A stretch of DNA of 8,611 bases from Pyrinomonadaceae bacterium (GCA_013813825.1 JACCRA010000288.1:1-8611), one strand, 5' to 3'; numbered from the stretch's first letter, positions 1 through 6,620 are shown. Program-made: numbers and translations. Notes: generated by a model not told the origin, from the sequence alone.

Positions 1-161
1 ACACTCTAGTGACGCTGGCGCTCACCGGCGCGTCCCGCCTGACGACGCTCGCCGAAGCCCGCGCCCTGCGCGCGTGGCTCGCTCGCGCCCGTCAGGGCGG
101 CGAGCGCGACTTCGCCTCACTCGAAGCTATCGAACGGGCGCTGGCGCGCTTCGGCGTGTGA
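1..161 (+). CDS. C-terminal end of an unidentified protein (truncated by window start)
   Basis: The frame beginning at base 3 is open from the window edge to a TGA at 159-161 and gives about 52 residues, starting TLVTLALTGASRL and ending ALARFGV. The composition is Leu/Ala/Arg-rich and looks helical, like the C-terminal tail of a real protein. One of the other two + frames has a stop at base 7. The third stays open to the TGA at 182-184 but gives an Arg/Pro-rich, unconvincing peptide. I do not recognise the family and assign no function. The stop lies 19 nt before the TTG of the racemase gene, and the ribosome binding site of that gene sits in the gap, so the two genes may be co-transcribed. 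Confidence 0.5.
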   Translation, partial: TLVTLALTGASRLTTLAEARALRAWLARARQGGERDFASLEAIERALARFGV

Positions 162-164
162 GAG

Positions 165-174
165 AGGAAGAGGA
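165..174 (+). promoter_or_regulatory. Ribosome binding site setting the TTG start of the larA-like gene
   Basis: The purine-rich stretch AGGAAGAGGA lies 6 nt before TTG at 181. No in-frame ATG occurs until residues 31-32, which is already inside the conserved N-terminal domain, so this site supports the TTG start. The resulting numbering is also only one residue off that of the characterised LarA. Confidence 0.65.
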
Positions 175-180
175 CAAAAG

Positions 181-1452
181 TTGAGTGTTATCGAACTAGC
201 ATGTGGGCGCGGGCGCGTCGCTTTTGAGGACGCGGCGGGGCGTTTTGAAGTTTTGGAGTTGGCGGACGACATGATGGAGCCTCCGCTGTCGGACGCGGAG
301 TTGGGCGCGCGGATTGACGATCCCGTTGATTCGCAGGCGCTCGAAGAGATCATCTCGCCGGGCGAGACGGTGCTGCTCGTGGCTTCGGACGCGACGCGCG
401 CCACGGCTTCAGGCCAAGTGATTAACCTGCTCGTGCGGCGGCTGATTCAACTCGGCGTCGCGCCTGCGGACGTGCGAATCATCTTTGCGACGGGCATCCA
501 TCGTCGCGTCACCGAAGCGGAGAAGCGCGAGCTGTTGACGCCGTTCATCGCGCAACGCATCCAGACGATTGAGCACAACGCGGACGACGGGGCGCAGCAC
601 GTCAATTTGGGAGAGACCGAGCGCGGGACGCCTATCGAAGTCAACCGTGCGCTCGTCGAGCACTCGCACGTTATCCTCACAGGGGCAATCAATTTTCATT
701 ACTTTGCGGGCTTCACCGGCGGGCGCAAGTCCGTCTGTCCCGGCCTCGCCTCGGCGCGGACGATTGCGGCGACGCACCTGCTGGCGTTCGATGCCGCGAC
801 GGGCGGGCGACGGGCGGGCGTCGGCGCGGGACGGCTTGACGGCAACGCTGTCCACGAAGAGTGCGAACGGATCGCAGCGGAAGTCGCGCCGTCGTTTCTG
901 CTCAATACGGTGGTTGATGAAAAGGGGCGTGCCGTGCGGCTCTACGCGGGCGATTGGCGACTGGCGCACCGGCTGGGGTGTGCCGAATATGTCGAGTCGC
1001 ACACGATCAAGATCGACGAGAAGCGTCCGCTCGTTGTCGTCAGCGGTGGTGGCGCGCCACACGATCTCGATCTGATTCAAGCGCACAAGGCGCTCGACAT
1101 GGCCGCGCACGCCTGCACCGAAGGCGGCACGATCATCCTCGTCGCCGAATGCGTCGAAGGACTCGGCCGTCCCGACTTTCTGCGTTGGTTCGACGCCGCC
1201 GACTCGCGCGCCCTCGCCGCGCGGTTATCAGAGCATTACGCCGTCAACGGCCAGACCGCGTGGGCGTTGTTGACGAAGGCGGAGCGGTTCAACGTAACGC
1301 TTGTCTCCGGGTTAGCCGCGGAAGACGTGCGGCACATGAGGATGACTCCGGCACGAACGATTGACGAAGCCCTCGCCCGCATCGGCGACAACGACGCGCC
1401 CGGCTACGTGCTGCCGCGCGGCGCGCAGTTGATGCCCATCGTCGGGCGTTGA
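181..1452 (+). CDS. larA: LarA-family nickel-pincer-dependent 2-hydroxyacid racemase/epimerase
   Basis: This 423-residue protein belongs to the LarA (DUF2088) superfamily, cytoplasmic enzymes that interconvert 2-hydroxyacid stereoisomers (lactate in the type member) by hydride transfer to a nickel-pincer nucleotide. The N-terminal domain carries SDATRAT (residues 69-75) and ATGIHR with His107. The central motif HYFAGFTGGRKS holds His173 and Lys183, and ATHLLA supplies His199. In Lactiplantibacillus plantarum LarA the matching residues are His108, His174, Lys184 (the covalent cofactor anchor) and His200, so spacing is fully conserved and the active site looks intact. Near residues 299-303 (IQAHK) the Gln and Lys are kept, but the position I align with Tyr294 of LarA is Ile. 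The substrate may therefore not be lactate. The TTG start is supported by a good ribosome binding site and by the numbering match. The cofactor genes larB, larC and larE are not in this window. The FAD oxidase about 0.8 kb downstream is a logical metabolic partner. Family is confident, substrate is not. Confidence 0.9.
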   Translation: MSVIELACGRGRVAFEDAAGRFEVLELADDMMEPPLSDAELGARIDDPVDSQALEEIISPGETVLLVASDATRATASGQVINLLVRRLIQLGVAPADVRIIFATGIHRRVTEAEKRELLTPFIAQRIQTIEHNADDGAQHVNLGETERGTPIEVNRALVEHSHVILTGAINFHYFAGFTGGRKSVCPGLASARTIAATHLLAFDAATGGRRAGVGAGRLDGNAVHEECERIAAEVAPSFLLNTVVDEKGRAVRLYAGDWRLAHRLGCAEYVESHTIKIDEKRPLVVVSGGGAPHDLDLIQAHKALDMAAHACTEGGTIILVAECVEGLGRPDFLRWFDAADSRALAARLSEHYAVNGQTAWALLTKAERFNVTLVSGLAAEDVRHMRMTPARTIDEALARIGDNDAPGYVLPRGAQLMPIVGR

Positions 1453-1526
1453 GAGTGCCGCCCGAACGCTGTACATTGGCCTTCGTTCGACGCCCGCGCT
1501 CGTCGTGGGCCTTGAGACTACCGGGT

Positions 1527-1532
1527 AAGGAG
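1527..1532 (+). promoter_or_regulatory. Shine-Dalgarno AAGGAG for the secreted-protein gene
   Basis: AAGGAG ends 8 nt before TTG at 1541. It is one of the best ribosome binding sites in the window. It fixes the TTG start, which in turn gives a clean signal peptide. Confidence 0.65.
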
Positions 1533-1540
1533 AGTGAAAC

Positions 1541-2188
1541 TTGAAACTCATCGGGAAAACGATCTGCTTGGCGTTGCTCGTGTACTGTGCCGCCGCGACG
1601 GCGAACGCGCAGGCGGCTGACTCGGCAGCGCCGGGGACCAATGAGCCGCGTGTCGCGCTCGCCGACGCCGCTCAGGTGCTCGACGCCGCCGGGCGGTTGG
1701 CGCTCGAAGCGCGTCTGCGAACGACCGCTCTCACGGCAACGCCAGACGCCCCGACGCGCAACGTGCTGATCGTCGTCACCAACCGCAGCCAGTTTTTCTA
1801 TAATTACGTCTCCGGCTATGCGACTTTTTATGACGGCGCGGGCGTGCGGTGCGGCGAAGGTTTGTTCAAGCTCGAAGCCTTCGCGCCGAACGAGGCGTCG
1901 GAAGTTGACACGCCGGGGTTGCGGCTGACGTGCGCGCCCGCCACTTGGCGCGTCTCCGCGCTCAATTTGTTGACCCGCGCTACGGACGTGGCGAAGCCGG
2001 AGCAACTCGCGCCACCGCCGGCCGAAAGCCTCCCCGCCGTTTCGCCGCCACGGACCAACCTCACGGCCGCGCCGCCGCGCCTTGAAATCAACATCAACGG
2101 CCGGACACTCCCGCTGCAACTCGGCAACCCGCTAGAGATCGTCGTCGGGCAGGAGCGGATGCGGATCGTCGTTAGTCCGGCACCGTGA
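1541..2188 (+). CDS. Small secreted beta-rich protein of unknown function
   Basis: This 215-residue protein starts with a typical Sec signal peptide: a positively charged n-region (MKLIGK), a hydrophobic core to about residue 20, and ATANAQA with likely cleavage near residue 25. No lipobox Cys is seen, so it should be soluble in the periplasm or exported. Residues 74-145 form a strand-rich domain (NVLIVVTNRSQFFYNYV, then ATFYDGAG) resembling FxLYD-type or similar beta-sandwich domains, with Cys104 and Cys131 that could form a disulphide. A Pro/Ala-rich linker (about 152-180) leads to a short C-terminal beta segment (LEININGRTLPL). I cannot name a family, and the FxLYD resemblance is only a pattern impression. 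It sits 88 nt after the racemase gene and 39 nt before the FAD oxidase gene, so it may share their transcript, although nothing links its function to theirs. Confidence 0.75.
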   Translation: MKLIGKTICLALLVYCAAATANAQAADSAAPGTNEPRVALADAAQVLDAAGRLALEARLRTTALTATPDAPTRNVLIVVTNRSQFFYNYVSGYATFYDGAGVRCGEGLFKLEAFAPNEASEVDTPGLRLTCAPATWRVSALNLLTRATDVAKPEQLAPPPAESLPAVSPPRTNLTAAPPRLEININGRTLPLQLGNPLEIVVGQERMRIVVSPAP

Positions 2189-2227
2189 GCAACAGGGATA
2201 AGAGCGGGCTAAAGTGAATTTCGCAAA

Positions 2228-3658
2228 GTGATGAATAGTTACCACGTCACGCTCACACGACAAGGCCGCGCCGTTACCAGCGCGTCGGATGAAATTGTGC
2301 TGGCGCGTTTGCGCGAAATTGTCGGCGATGAACATGTCCTCATCGATCCCGAAAAGGTGGAACCTTACGCGCAGGATGCGGTGAAGGAAAAATTTCCGCC
2401 GGAGGCGGTCGTGCTGCCGCGGGACGCGGATGAGATCGCTGCTATTCTGCGACTCGCCAACGAGCGGCGCTTTCCAGTGACGGCGCGCGGCGGCGGCGTC
2501 GGCTACACGGGCGGCGCGGTGCCAGTTGACGGAGGCATCGTGATCGGCACGGATCGCATGAACCGCATCAAGGAGATTCACGCCGACGATCTCTACGTTA
2601 TTACCGAGCCGGGCGTGACGACTTACGCTTTGCAGCAAGCGGTCGAAGCGCACAATCTTTTTTACCCGCCCGATCCGTCCTCTTATAAAAACTCTTTCAT
2701 CGGCGGCAACATCGCGGAGAACGCAGGCGGCATCCGCTCGGCGAAGTACGGCGTGACGAAGCATTACGTCTTGGGCTTGGAAGTCGTCACTCCGACGGGC
2801 GAGATCGCCCGCGTCGGGGGGCTGACGAGCAAGAACGTCGTCGGCTTCGATCTAACGGGTTTGATCTGCGGTTCGGAAGGAATGCTCGGCATTATCACGG
2901 AAGCGACGCTACGTCTGCTGCCGTTGCCGGAGGCGACGGCCACGGTGCGCGCCACTTTCCGCACAATGACGGAAGCGTGCGCGTGCGTGCCGCGCTTTAA
3001 CCGGGCGCGCGTGACGCCCGTGGCAATTGAGGTCTTGGACCGCAACGCGATCCGCGCCGTCGAGTCGGAGTTCGCGTTTGGTTTCGGTGAAGATGCGGGC
3101 GCGCTGCTGCTCGTCGCGGTGGACGGTCATGCCGATGAAGTGGAGCGCGCGTCGCGCGTCGTCGAGGAAGTCGTCAAAGACGGCGGCGGCTTCGACGTGC
3201 TCCGCTCAGGCAATCGCGAAGAAGAAGAAAAATTGTGGGATGTGCGCCGCGCGCTGTCGCCGGCGATCAAAAAGTTCGGGACGATGAAGTTTAACGAAGA
3301 TGTCGTCGTCCCGCGCTCGCGCGTGCCGGAACTGATCGAGCAGGTCGTGGAGATCGGCAAGCGCCACGAAACCTTCGTCGTCAACTTCGGCCACGCCGGC
3401 GATGGCAACATCCACGTCAATTTCATGTGCGACCGTGACGACCCAGACGCGATGCGCCGCGCCCGCGCCGCCGTCCGCGACACCTTCGCCGTCTCAGTGA
3501 ATTTGGGCGGCACGATCAGCGGCGAACACGGCATCGGCTACGTCAAAGCGCCCTACCTCGATATGGCACTCGGCGCATCCACCATCGATATGATGCGCCG
3601 CATCAAGCAGGCGCTCGACCCGAATGGGATTCTGAATCCGGGAAAGATGTTCGTTTGA
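2228..3658 (+). CDS. GlcD/D-lactate dehydrogenase-like FAD-linked 2-hydroxyacid oxidoreductase
   Basis: This 476-residue flavoprotein of the VAO/PCMH type should oxidise a 2-hydroxyacid (glycolate, D-lactate or a relative) to the 2-keto acid. The FAD-binding domain spans about 55-235: PVTARGGGVGYTGG (83-96), EPGV (127-130), PPDPSS (147-152) and IGGNIAENAGG (158-168). The C-terminal FAD-oxidase domain carries GHAGDGNIHVN (388-398) and GTISGEHGIG (428-437), and ends in LDPNGILNPGKMF. His389, His396 and Glu433 match the metal-ligand pattern of D-2-hydroxyglutarate-dehydrogenase-type enzymes, and His434 is the usual catalytic His. Length is usual for GlcD (about 480-500). The start is uncertain: GTG 2228 and ATG 2231 are adjacent and neither has a clear Shine-Dalgarno sequence. 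GlcE and GlcF partners are not nearby, so a stand-alone D-lactate-dehydrogenase-like enzyme is possible. A racemase of the LarA family upstream makes a two-step L-hydroxyacid use route plausible. The stop overlaps the next start by 4 nt. Confidence 0.92.
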   Translation: MMNSYHVTLTRQGRAVTSASDEIVLARLREIVGDEHVLIDPEKVEPYAQDAVKEKFPPEAVVLPRDADEIAAILRLANERRFPVTARGGGVGYTGGAVPVDGGIVIGTDRMNRIKEIHADDLYVITEPGVTTYALQQAVEAHNLFYPPDPSSYKNSFIGGNIAENAGGIRSAKYGVTKHYVLGLEVVTPTGEIARVGGLTSKNVVGFDLTGLICGSEGMLGIITEATLRLLPLPEATATVRATFRTMTEACACVPRFNRARVTPVAIEVLDRNAIRAVESEFAFGFGEDAGALLLVAVDGHADEVERASRVVEEVVKDGGGFDVLRSGNREEEEKLWDVRRALSPAIKKFGTMKFNEDVVVPRSRVPELIEQVVEIGKRHETFVVNFGHAGDGNIHVNFMCDRDDPDAMRRARAAVRDTFAVSVNLGGTISGEHGIGYVKAPYLDMALGASTIDMMRRIKQALDPNGILNPGKMFV

Positions 3659-3924
3659 GCGTGGCTCAGCAACGGATGAACGCTTTTAATAAACTGCTCG
3701 ATTTTCTCATCAAGCTCGAATCACACAAGATTCATTACAGCTTGGAGCATAACCGGGGTGAGGCCGTAATGGTTCTCATCGCGGTTCCCGGCGAGCGTTG
3801 GGAGGCTGAGTTTTTCGGTGATAGCCACGTCGAGGTCGAAGTGTTTGCCAGCGTTGCTACTCGCGGCCCGGCGCGAGGTCTGGAAGGCGAAGAGGCGCTT
3901 GACAGGTTGTTTCAATCAGCATGA
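3655..3924 (+). CDS. Small conserved-looking soluble protein of unknown function
   Basis: Up to 89 residues, acidic and soluble, with no signal peptide or membrane segment. An N-terminal helix (FNKLLDFLIKLESHKI, about 11-26) precedes a beta-rich part: HYSLEHNRGEAVMVLIAVPG, then ERWEAEFFGD and HVEVEVF. The 'EHNR...VMV...VPGERWE.EFF' pattern resembles a widespread family of 70-90-residue uncharacterised bacterial proteins; I know of no established function. The TTG start at 3655 overlaps the FAD oxidase stop (TTGA). ATG at 3676 (residue 8) is an alternative that better fits the start of the helix. Its own stop overlaps the next ATG (ATGA). Close coupling and sensible amino acid composition support a real gene. 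Confidence 0.75.
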   Translation: MSVAQQRMNAFNKLLDFLIKLESHKIHYSLEHNRGEAVMVLIAVPGERWEAEFFGDSHVEVEVFASVATRGPARGLEGEEALDRLFQSA

Positions 3925-4499
3925 TTACCTTCTTGATAGAACTCCAACGCTTGAAACGGCTTGACCGCACAGGCTGGGTGTTGCGCGGACTTCCGCCGGG
4001 CGCGGAGTCGGTTGGGGCGCATACTCACGGCGTGGCGGTGGCGGCGATGCTGTTGGCGGACGGGGTGCGGGCGCGGGGCGTGAAGGTTGATGTCGAGCGT
4101 GTGTTGCGGATGGCGTTGATGCACGACGCGGCTGAGGCGCGGACGGGCGATCTGCCGCGCGCGGCGGCGCATTATTATCCGGCGGAGATGCGACGCGAGG
4201 CCGAGCGGGCGGCGTTTGATGACATGGTTGCTGATCTGGATGAGGCGCGGCGGCTGGCGTACAGCGAACTCCATGAAGAGTATGAGGCGCGCGCCACGCT
4301 CGAAGCTCGGCTGGTAAAGGCGGCGGACGTGGTCGATCTGTTGGCGCAGGCTTACGTTTTTGAACGCGCCGGGGCGCGCGAACTGAGCGAGTTTTGGGAG
4401 GGCGTGGAGTCACGCGATTTCGATCTGGACGGTGCGGCGGCCGAGGTTGTGAGCGAAGCCGTGGGCGCGCTCGTGAAGGCGCGCGGGGAGTTGCGTTGA
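3921..4499 (+). CDS. HD-domain hydrolase, YfbR/HDDC2-like 5'-deoxynucleotidase
   Basis: This 192-residue cytoplasmic protein has the HD_3 type metal-dependent phosphohydrolase fold. Relatives such as E. coli YfbR and human HDDC2 remove phosphate from deoxynucleoside 5'-monophosphates. Visible motifs in order are LKRLDRTGW (11-19, with the Arg that YfbR-type enzymes use for substrate), ESVGAHTHGVA (29-39) with metal ligand His34, MALMHDAAEARTGDLP (64-79) with the His68-Asp69 pair and Glu72, and KAADVVDLLAQA (133-144) with Asp136. Spacing matches YfbR (His33, His68, Asp69, Asp137), so it should be active. Length is usual. The ATG overlaps the upstream stop by 4 nt (ATGA), which suggests translational coupling. 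The exact nucleotide substrate is inferred from the family and could differ. Confidence 0.88.
   Translation: MITFLIELQRLKRLDRTGWVLRGLPPGAESVGAHTHGVAVAAMLLADGVRARGVKVDVERVLRMALMHDAAEARTGDLPRAAAHYYPAEMRREAERAAFDDMVADLDEARRLAYSELHEEYEARATLEARLVKAADVVDLLAQAYVFERAGARELSEFWEGVESRDFDLDGAAAEVVSEAVGALVKARGELR
4485..4490 (+). promoter_or_regulatory. Ribosome binding site supporting the TTG start at 4496
   Basis: GGGGAG inside the end of the HD-protein gene lies 5 nt before TTG 4496. That TTG overlaps the HD-protein stop (TTGA), the same layout as at 3655. A second TTG at 4550 is preceded by GAGGGCGGG and cannot be excluded as the true start. Confidence 0.45.
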
Positions 4500-4996
4500 A
4501 CATCGGTTGTCAATCAATTTTGTCGCTCGCCTTTAGTTTCGAGGGCGGGTTGCTCGAATGGCTGAAGGAGACTGTGGCCGCGCGGCTGAGTTGGCGCGGC
4601 GTGATGTGGGGCTTCCTGATCTTTTTGTTCACGTTCACACTGAGCCTCGCGATCACCGCGTTCGTCATCGTCAAACTACCCGCGACCTATTTTCAGGCCG
4701 CCCACGAGCGGCAATTCTGGGCCGAACGCCATCCCGTGCTGCGTTGGACGGGCATCGTCTTGAAGAACCTGCTCGGCGTGGCGCTCGTCCTGCTCGGCAT
4801 CGTGATGACAATCGGGCCGGGGCAGGGACTGTTGACCATCCTGCTTGGCGTGATGCTGCTCGACTTTCCCGGCAAGCGCAATCTGGAATTGAGGCTCGTT
4901 AGCCGTCCGCGCGTGTTCAGCGCGATCAATCATCTGCGCGCCCGCTTTGACAAGCCGCCGCTCGTGTTGGACGAGCCGCCCCTTTTGCCAGCGTGA
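4496..4996 (+). CDS. PGPGW-type small integral membrane protein
   Basis: With TTG 4496 the protein has 166 residues. A longer frame exists from ATG 4394 but would bury 35 Arg/Gly-rich residues in the HD gene and is unlikely; TTG 4550 (residue 19) is the other realistic start. A short amphipathic N-terminus is followed by a membrane segment at about 36-58, a charged loop (AHERQFWAERHP, 69-80), and a second hydrophobic region at about 91-122 broken by IGPGQG (106-111). The LLDFPGKR turn (121-128) and a basic cytoplasmic-looking tail follow. The Gly-Pro-Gly between two hydrophobic halves plus the FPGKR turn match the PGPGW family of putative transmembrane proteins (PF09656 by memory), although the usual Trp is Gln here. 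Function is unknown. It is the last gene of the coupled set, and a weak hairpin follows the stop. Confidence 0.75.
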   Translation: MNIGCQSILSLAFSFEGGLLEWLKETVAARLSWRGVMWGFLIFLFTFTLSLAITAFVIVKLPATYFQAAHERQFWAERHPVLRWTGIVLKNLLGVALVLLGIVMTIGPGQGLLTILLGVMLLDFPGKRNLELRLVSRPRVFSAINHLRARFDKPPLVLDEPPLLPA

Positions 4997-5006
4997 GACA
5001 GCGCGC

Positions 5007-5022
5007 GACCGTCTCGGTCTTT
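5007..5022 (+). terminator. Weak hairpin terminator candidate after the PGPGW gene
   Basis: A 5-bp stem GACCG/CGGTC with a TCT loop is followed by TTTC, starting 11 nt after the stop codon. A competing stem GAGAC/GTCTC (4995-4999 with 5011-5015) overlaps it. The stem and T-run are both short, so this is only a candidate. Its position at the end of the coupled gene set is its main support. Confidence 0.3.
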
Positions 5023-5363
5023 CATTGACAACCAACGCCGGGCGAAAGACGCTCCAAATGGGTTAGTGCTCGAAGATGGCGGGGCCGGGCATGAGCTTGA
5101 TGGTCAGTGAAGATGCTCTCACCGCGCTCCTTGCTGACGCGCGGCCTTCGGCTAAGATCTCGCCTTTTTGAACTGCCATCCAAAATTCATTCTCGCCATC
5201 CGGCAGCAGTAATGCGCTTTGTTTGACCTGCTTAGTTTTGCGCTATCTTGTGGCCTGCCATTTGCTCTGTTCAACTGTTGTTTATTTTGTCAGAAAGCTC
5301 GAAAGACTGTGTTTGCCAATCTTGCCCGCGCTCCAACGGTCGATAACTGCCGGGACGGCCGCG

Positions 5364-5392
5364 TTGACAAGGGCGAACCGCTTTGTTAGCTT
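5364..5392 (+). promoter_or_regulatory. Sigma70-like promoter for the lipoprotein/ABC transporter cluster
   Basis: A perfect -35 box TTGACA (5364-5369), a 17-nt spacer and a -10 box TAGCTT (5387-5392, 3 of 6 to consensus, with the key TA and final T kept) lie 27 nt upstream of the TTG at 5420. The predicted transcript start would be near 5399, giving a leader of only about 20-30 nt. The location is right for driving the three-gene cluster. Confidence 0.5.
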
Positions 5393-5419
5393 CGCAGTTT
5401 ATTTAATCGGGCGATTTTT

Positions 5420-6538
5420 TTGTCTTCTATGCTATTTCCGACGCGCTTGCGTTTGTCATCAATCACCGTAGGCTCTCGCTTTCGGCCACCAACAATTGTC
5501 GCCGCTGCCGCTGCGGGGCGGCGTCTGTGTCTCGGCCTGCTGATCGCCGTCGTGCTGCTCGGCGCGGGCGGATGCAGCCGGTTCGTTAAGCAGCAGGTGA
5601 CAGTTCCCGCGCAACTCTCGCCGCTCCTCGATGCGGACACCAATCAATTGCTAGACGAGGTCAACCGGCTGTCGCAAGTGCGCTCGCTACGCGGCAAGAT
5701 CGACGTGCAATTTCTGGACAGTTCGTTCGCGAGGTGCGGCATCGCGGAAAAATACCGGACGGCCGAGGGCGACGTTATTTTGCAGCGGCCGGGGCAGGTC
5801 TATCTGACCATTCAAGCTCCATTCGTCGGGACGAAGATCGCGGAGATGGCCTCGAACGGCGAGCGGTTCGAGGTGGCGGTCTATCAGGGCGATGAGAAAT
5901 ACCGGCGCTTCGTCAAGGGGACCAACAAGGCGAACTACAAGCGGCTCGAAGGCGCGGCGGCCGAAGCCGATTGCGACGACAACGGGAAAAAGAAGTCGGC
6001 CATGGCGCAGCAACGGCAGGTCGGCGCGCTCTCAGGTCTCAGGCCGCAGCACTTCACCGACGCGCTGCTCGTGCCGCCGGTCGCGCCGTCCGCCAATGGC
6101 GGCAATTTGCTTTACGCCAAGAGCGAGGCTTTTGTCGAAGAGCCTGACGATCGGCCGGGCGCGAAGAAAGGCATACGCATTCTGCGCGGTTATTACGTGC
6201 TTGACGAACTGGCCCCGGAAGCCACCGGCCGCGCGCGCTTGCTGCGCCGCTTCTGGTTCGACCGCTTCATCGCGATCCGCCTCGCGCGCCTCCAAAACTT
6301 CGACGAGCGCGGGCAGTTGACCACCGACGTGATTTACAAAAATGCCCAGCGCTTCGGCGAGGGCGCTAACTACATGCTGCCCGCCAGCATCGAACTGACG
6401 CGCCCGCAAGATCGCTACTCGTTGCGCGTCACATACCAAACGCCCGAATCCGTCCGCGTCGATCAAAACTGGCCGACCGAGACCTTCGTCTTAGAAAACA
6501 AGTCGAACCTGCAAGAGGTCGATCTGGACAAAGAATAG
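5420..6538 (+). CDS. Putative lipoprotein, LolA/LolB-like, partner of the adjacent ABC transporter
   Basis: Up to 372 residues. After a rather long basic N-terminus, GRRLCLGLLIAVVLLGAGGC (33-52) reads as a lipoprotein signal peptide with Cys52 as the lipidated residue. The lipobox is not perfect (AGGC rather than LAGC). The mature start is CSRFVKQQV. Residues 70-165 (LLDEVNRLSQVRSLRGKI, then GDVILQRPGQVYLTI, then GTKIAEMASNGERFEVAVY) alternate short strands in a way that recalls the LolA/LolB/DUF4292 lipoprotein-carrier fold. The C-terminal half (about 254-345) is again strand-rich (RFWFDRFIAIRLARL, IELTRPQDRYSLRVTYQ). An Ala/Lys-rich, poorly ordered stretch lies at 176-200. The start is uncertain: TTG 5420, ATG 5429 and later TTG codons are possible, none with a clear ribosome binding site, and a T-run lies just upstream. 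The FtsX-type permease and ATPase genes follow. Lipoprotein status is likely; the LolA/LolB resemblance is an inference. Confidence 0.8.
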   Translation: MSSMLFPTRLRLSSITVGSRFRPPTIVAAAAAGRRLCLGLLIAVVLLGAGGCSRFVKQQVTVPAQLSPLLDADTNQLLDEVNRLSQVRSLRGKIDVQFLDSSFARCGIAEKYRTAEGDVILQRPGQVYLTIQAPFVGTKIAEMASNGERFEVAVYQGDEKYRRFVKGTNKANYKRLEGAAAEADCDDNGKKKSAMAQQRQVGALSGLRPQHFTDALLVPPVAPSANGGNLLYAKSEAFVEEPDDRPGAKKGIRILRGYYVLDELAPEATGRARLLRRFWFDRFIAIRLARLQNFDERGQLTTDVIYKNAQRFGEGANYMLPASIELTRPQDRYSLRVTYQTPESVRVDQNWPTETFVLENKSNLQEVDLDKE

Positions 6539-6620
6539 GTGTCAGGTATCGGGTGTCAGGTGTCAGTGTTAAAACCTGTTCTAACCGACACCCGACACCT
6601 GACACCCGACACCCGTTTTT
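6538..6620 (+). repeat. Heptamer-built inverted repeat plus T5 between lipoprotein and permease genes
   Basis: Arms 6538-6567 and 6584-6613 are complementary at 25 of 30 positions, and all five differences are transitions. Each arm consists of about four tandem heptamers of the form GGTGTCR (one reads GGTATCG). The loop is about 16 nt, and TTTTT (6616-6620) directly abuts the ATG of the permease at 6621. The left arm starts on the last base of the lipoprotein stop codon. So nearly the whole gap is the repeat. It could act as a terminator/attenuator, a processing or mRNA-stability element, or be a dispersed repeat family. Confidence 0.85.

Larger units (their letters stand above)
4997..5419 (+). 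other. 423-nt intergenic region without a supportable gene
   Basis: This gap separates the two gene clusters. Its right half (about 5160-5410) is visibly more AT-rich than the flanking genes. An open frame from 5223 to 5471 (82 codons, Cys- and Leu-rich) crosses the promoter and the next gene's start; I do not believe it is coding. No tRNA cloverleaf, CRISPR or IS end is seen. It most likely holds the terminator of the left cluster and the promoter/leader of the right cluster. Confidence 0.6.

Noticed and set aside
1492..1510. Hairpin GCCCGCG / CGTGGGC with 5-nt loop after the racemase gene
   Set aside because: The 7-bp stem includes one G·U and no T-run follows. Such stems are common by chance in GC-rich DNA.
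1289..2119. Long minus-strand open frame (276 codons) and similar ones at 409-1110 and 2132-2764
   Set aside because: They are Arg/Pro-rich mirror frames of well-supported + strand genes, as expected in GC-rich DNA.
4394..4495. ATG 4394 as start of the membrane protein
   Set aside because: It would add an Arg/Gly-rich segment read out of frame through the HD-domain gene and unlike any membrane-protein N-terminus; TTG 4496 or 4550 fits better.
5223..5249. Second promoter candidate TTGACC / TATCTT
   Set aside because: The spacer is only 15 nt and the site is about 170 nt from the gene; the promoter at 5364 is better.
5223..5471. 82-codon + strand open frame in the intergenic region
   Set aside because: It crosses the promoter and the start of the lipoprotein gene in another frame, has an odd Cys/Leu/Arg composition, and lacks a ribosome binding site.
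6538..6620. CRISPR-like or microsatellite array
   Set aside because: The repeats are 7 nt without spacers and are inverted around a loop, so this is a hairpin of tandem heptamers and not a CRISPR array.
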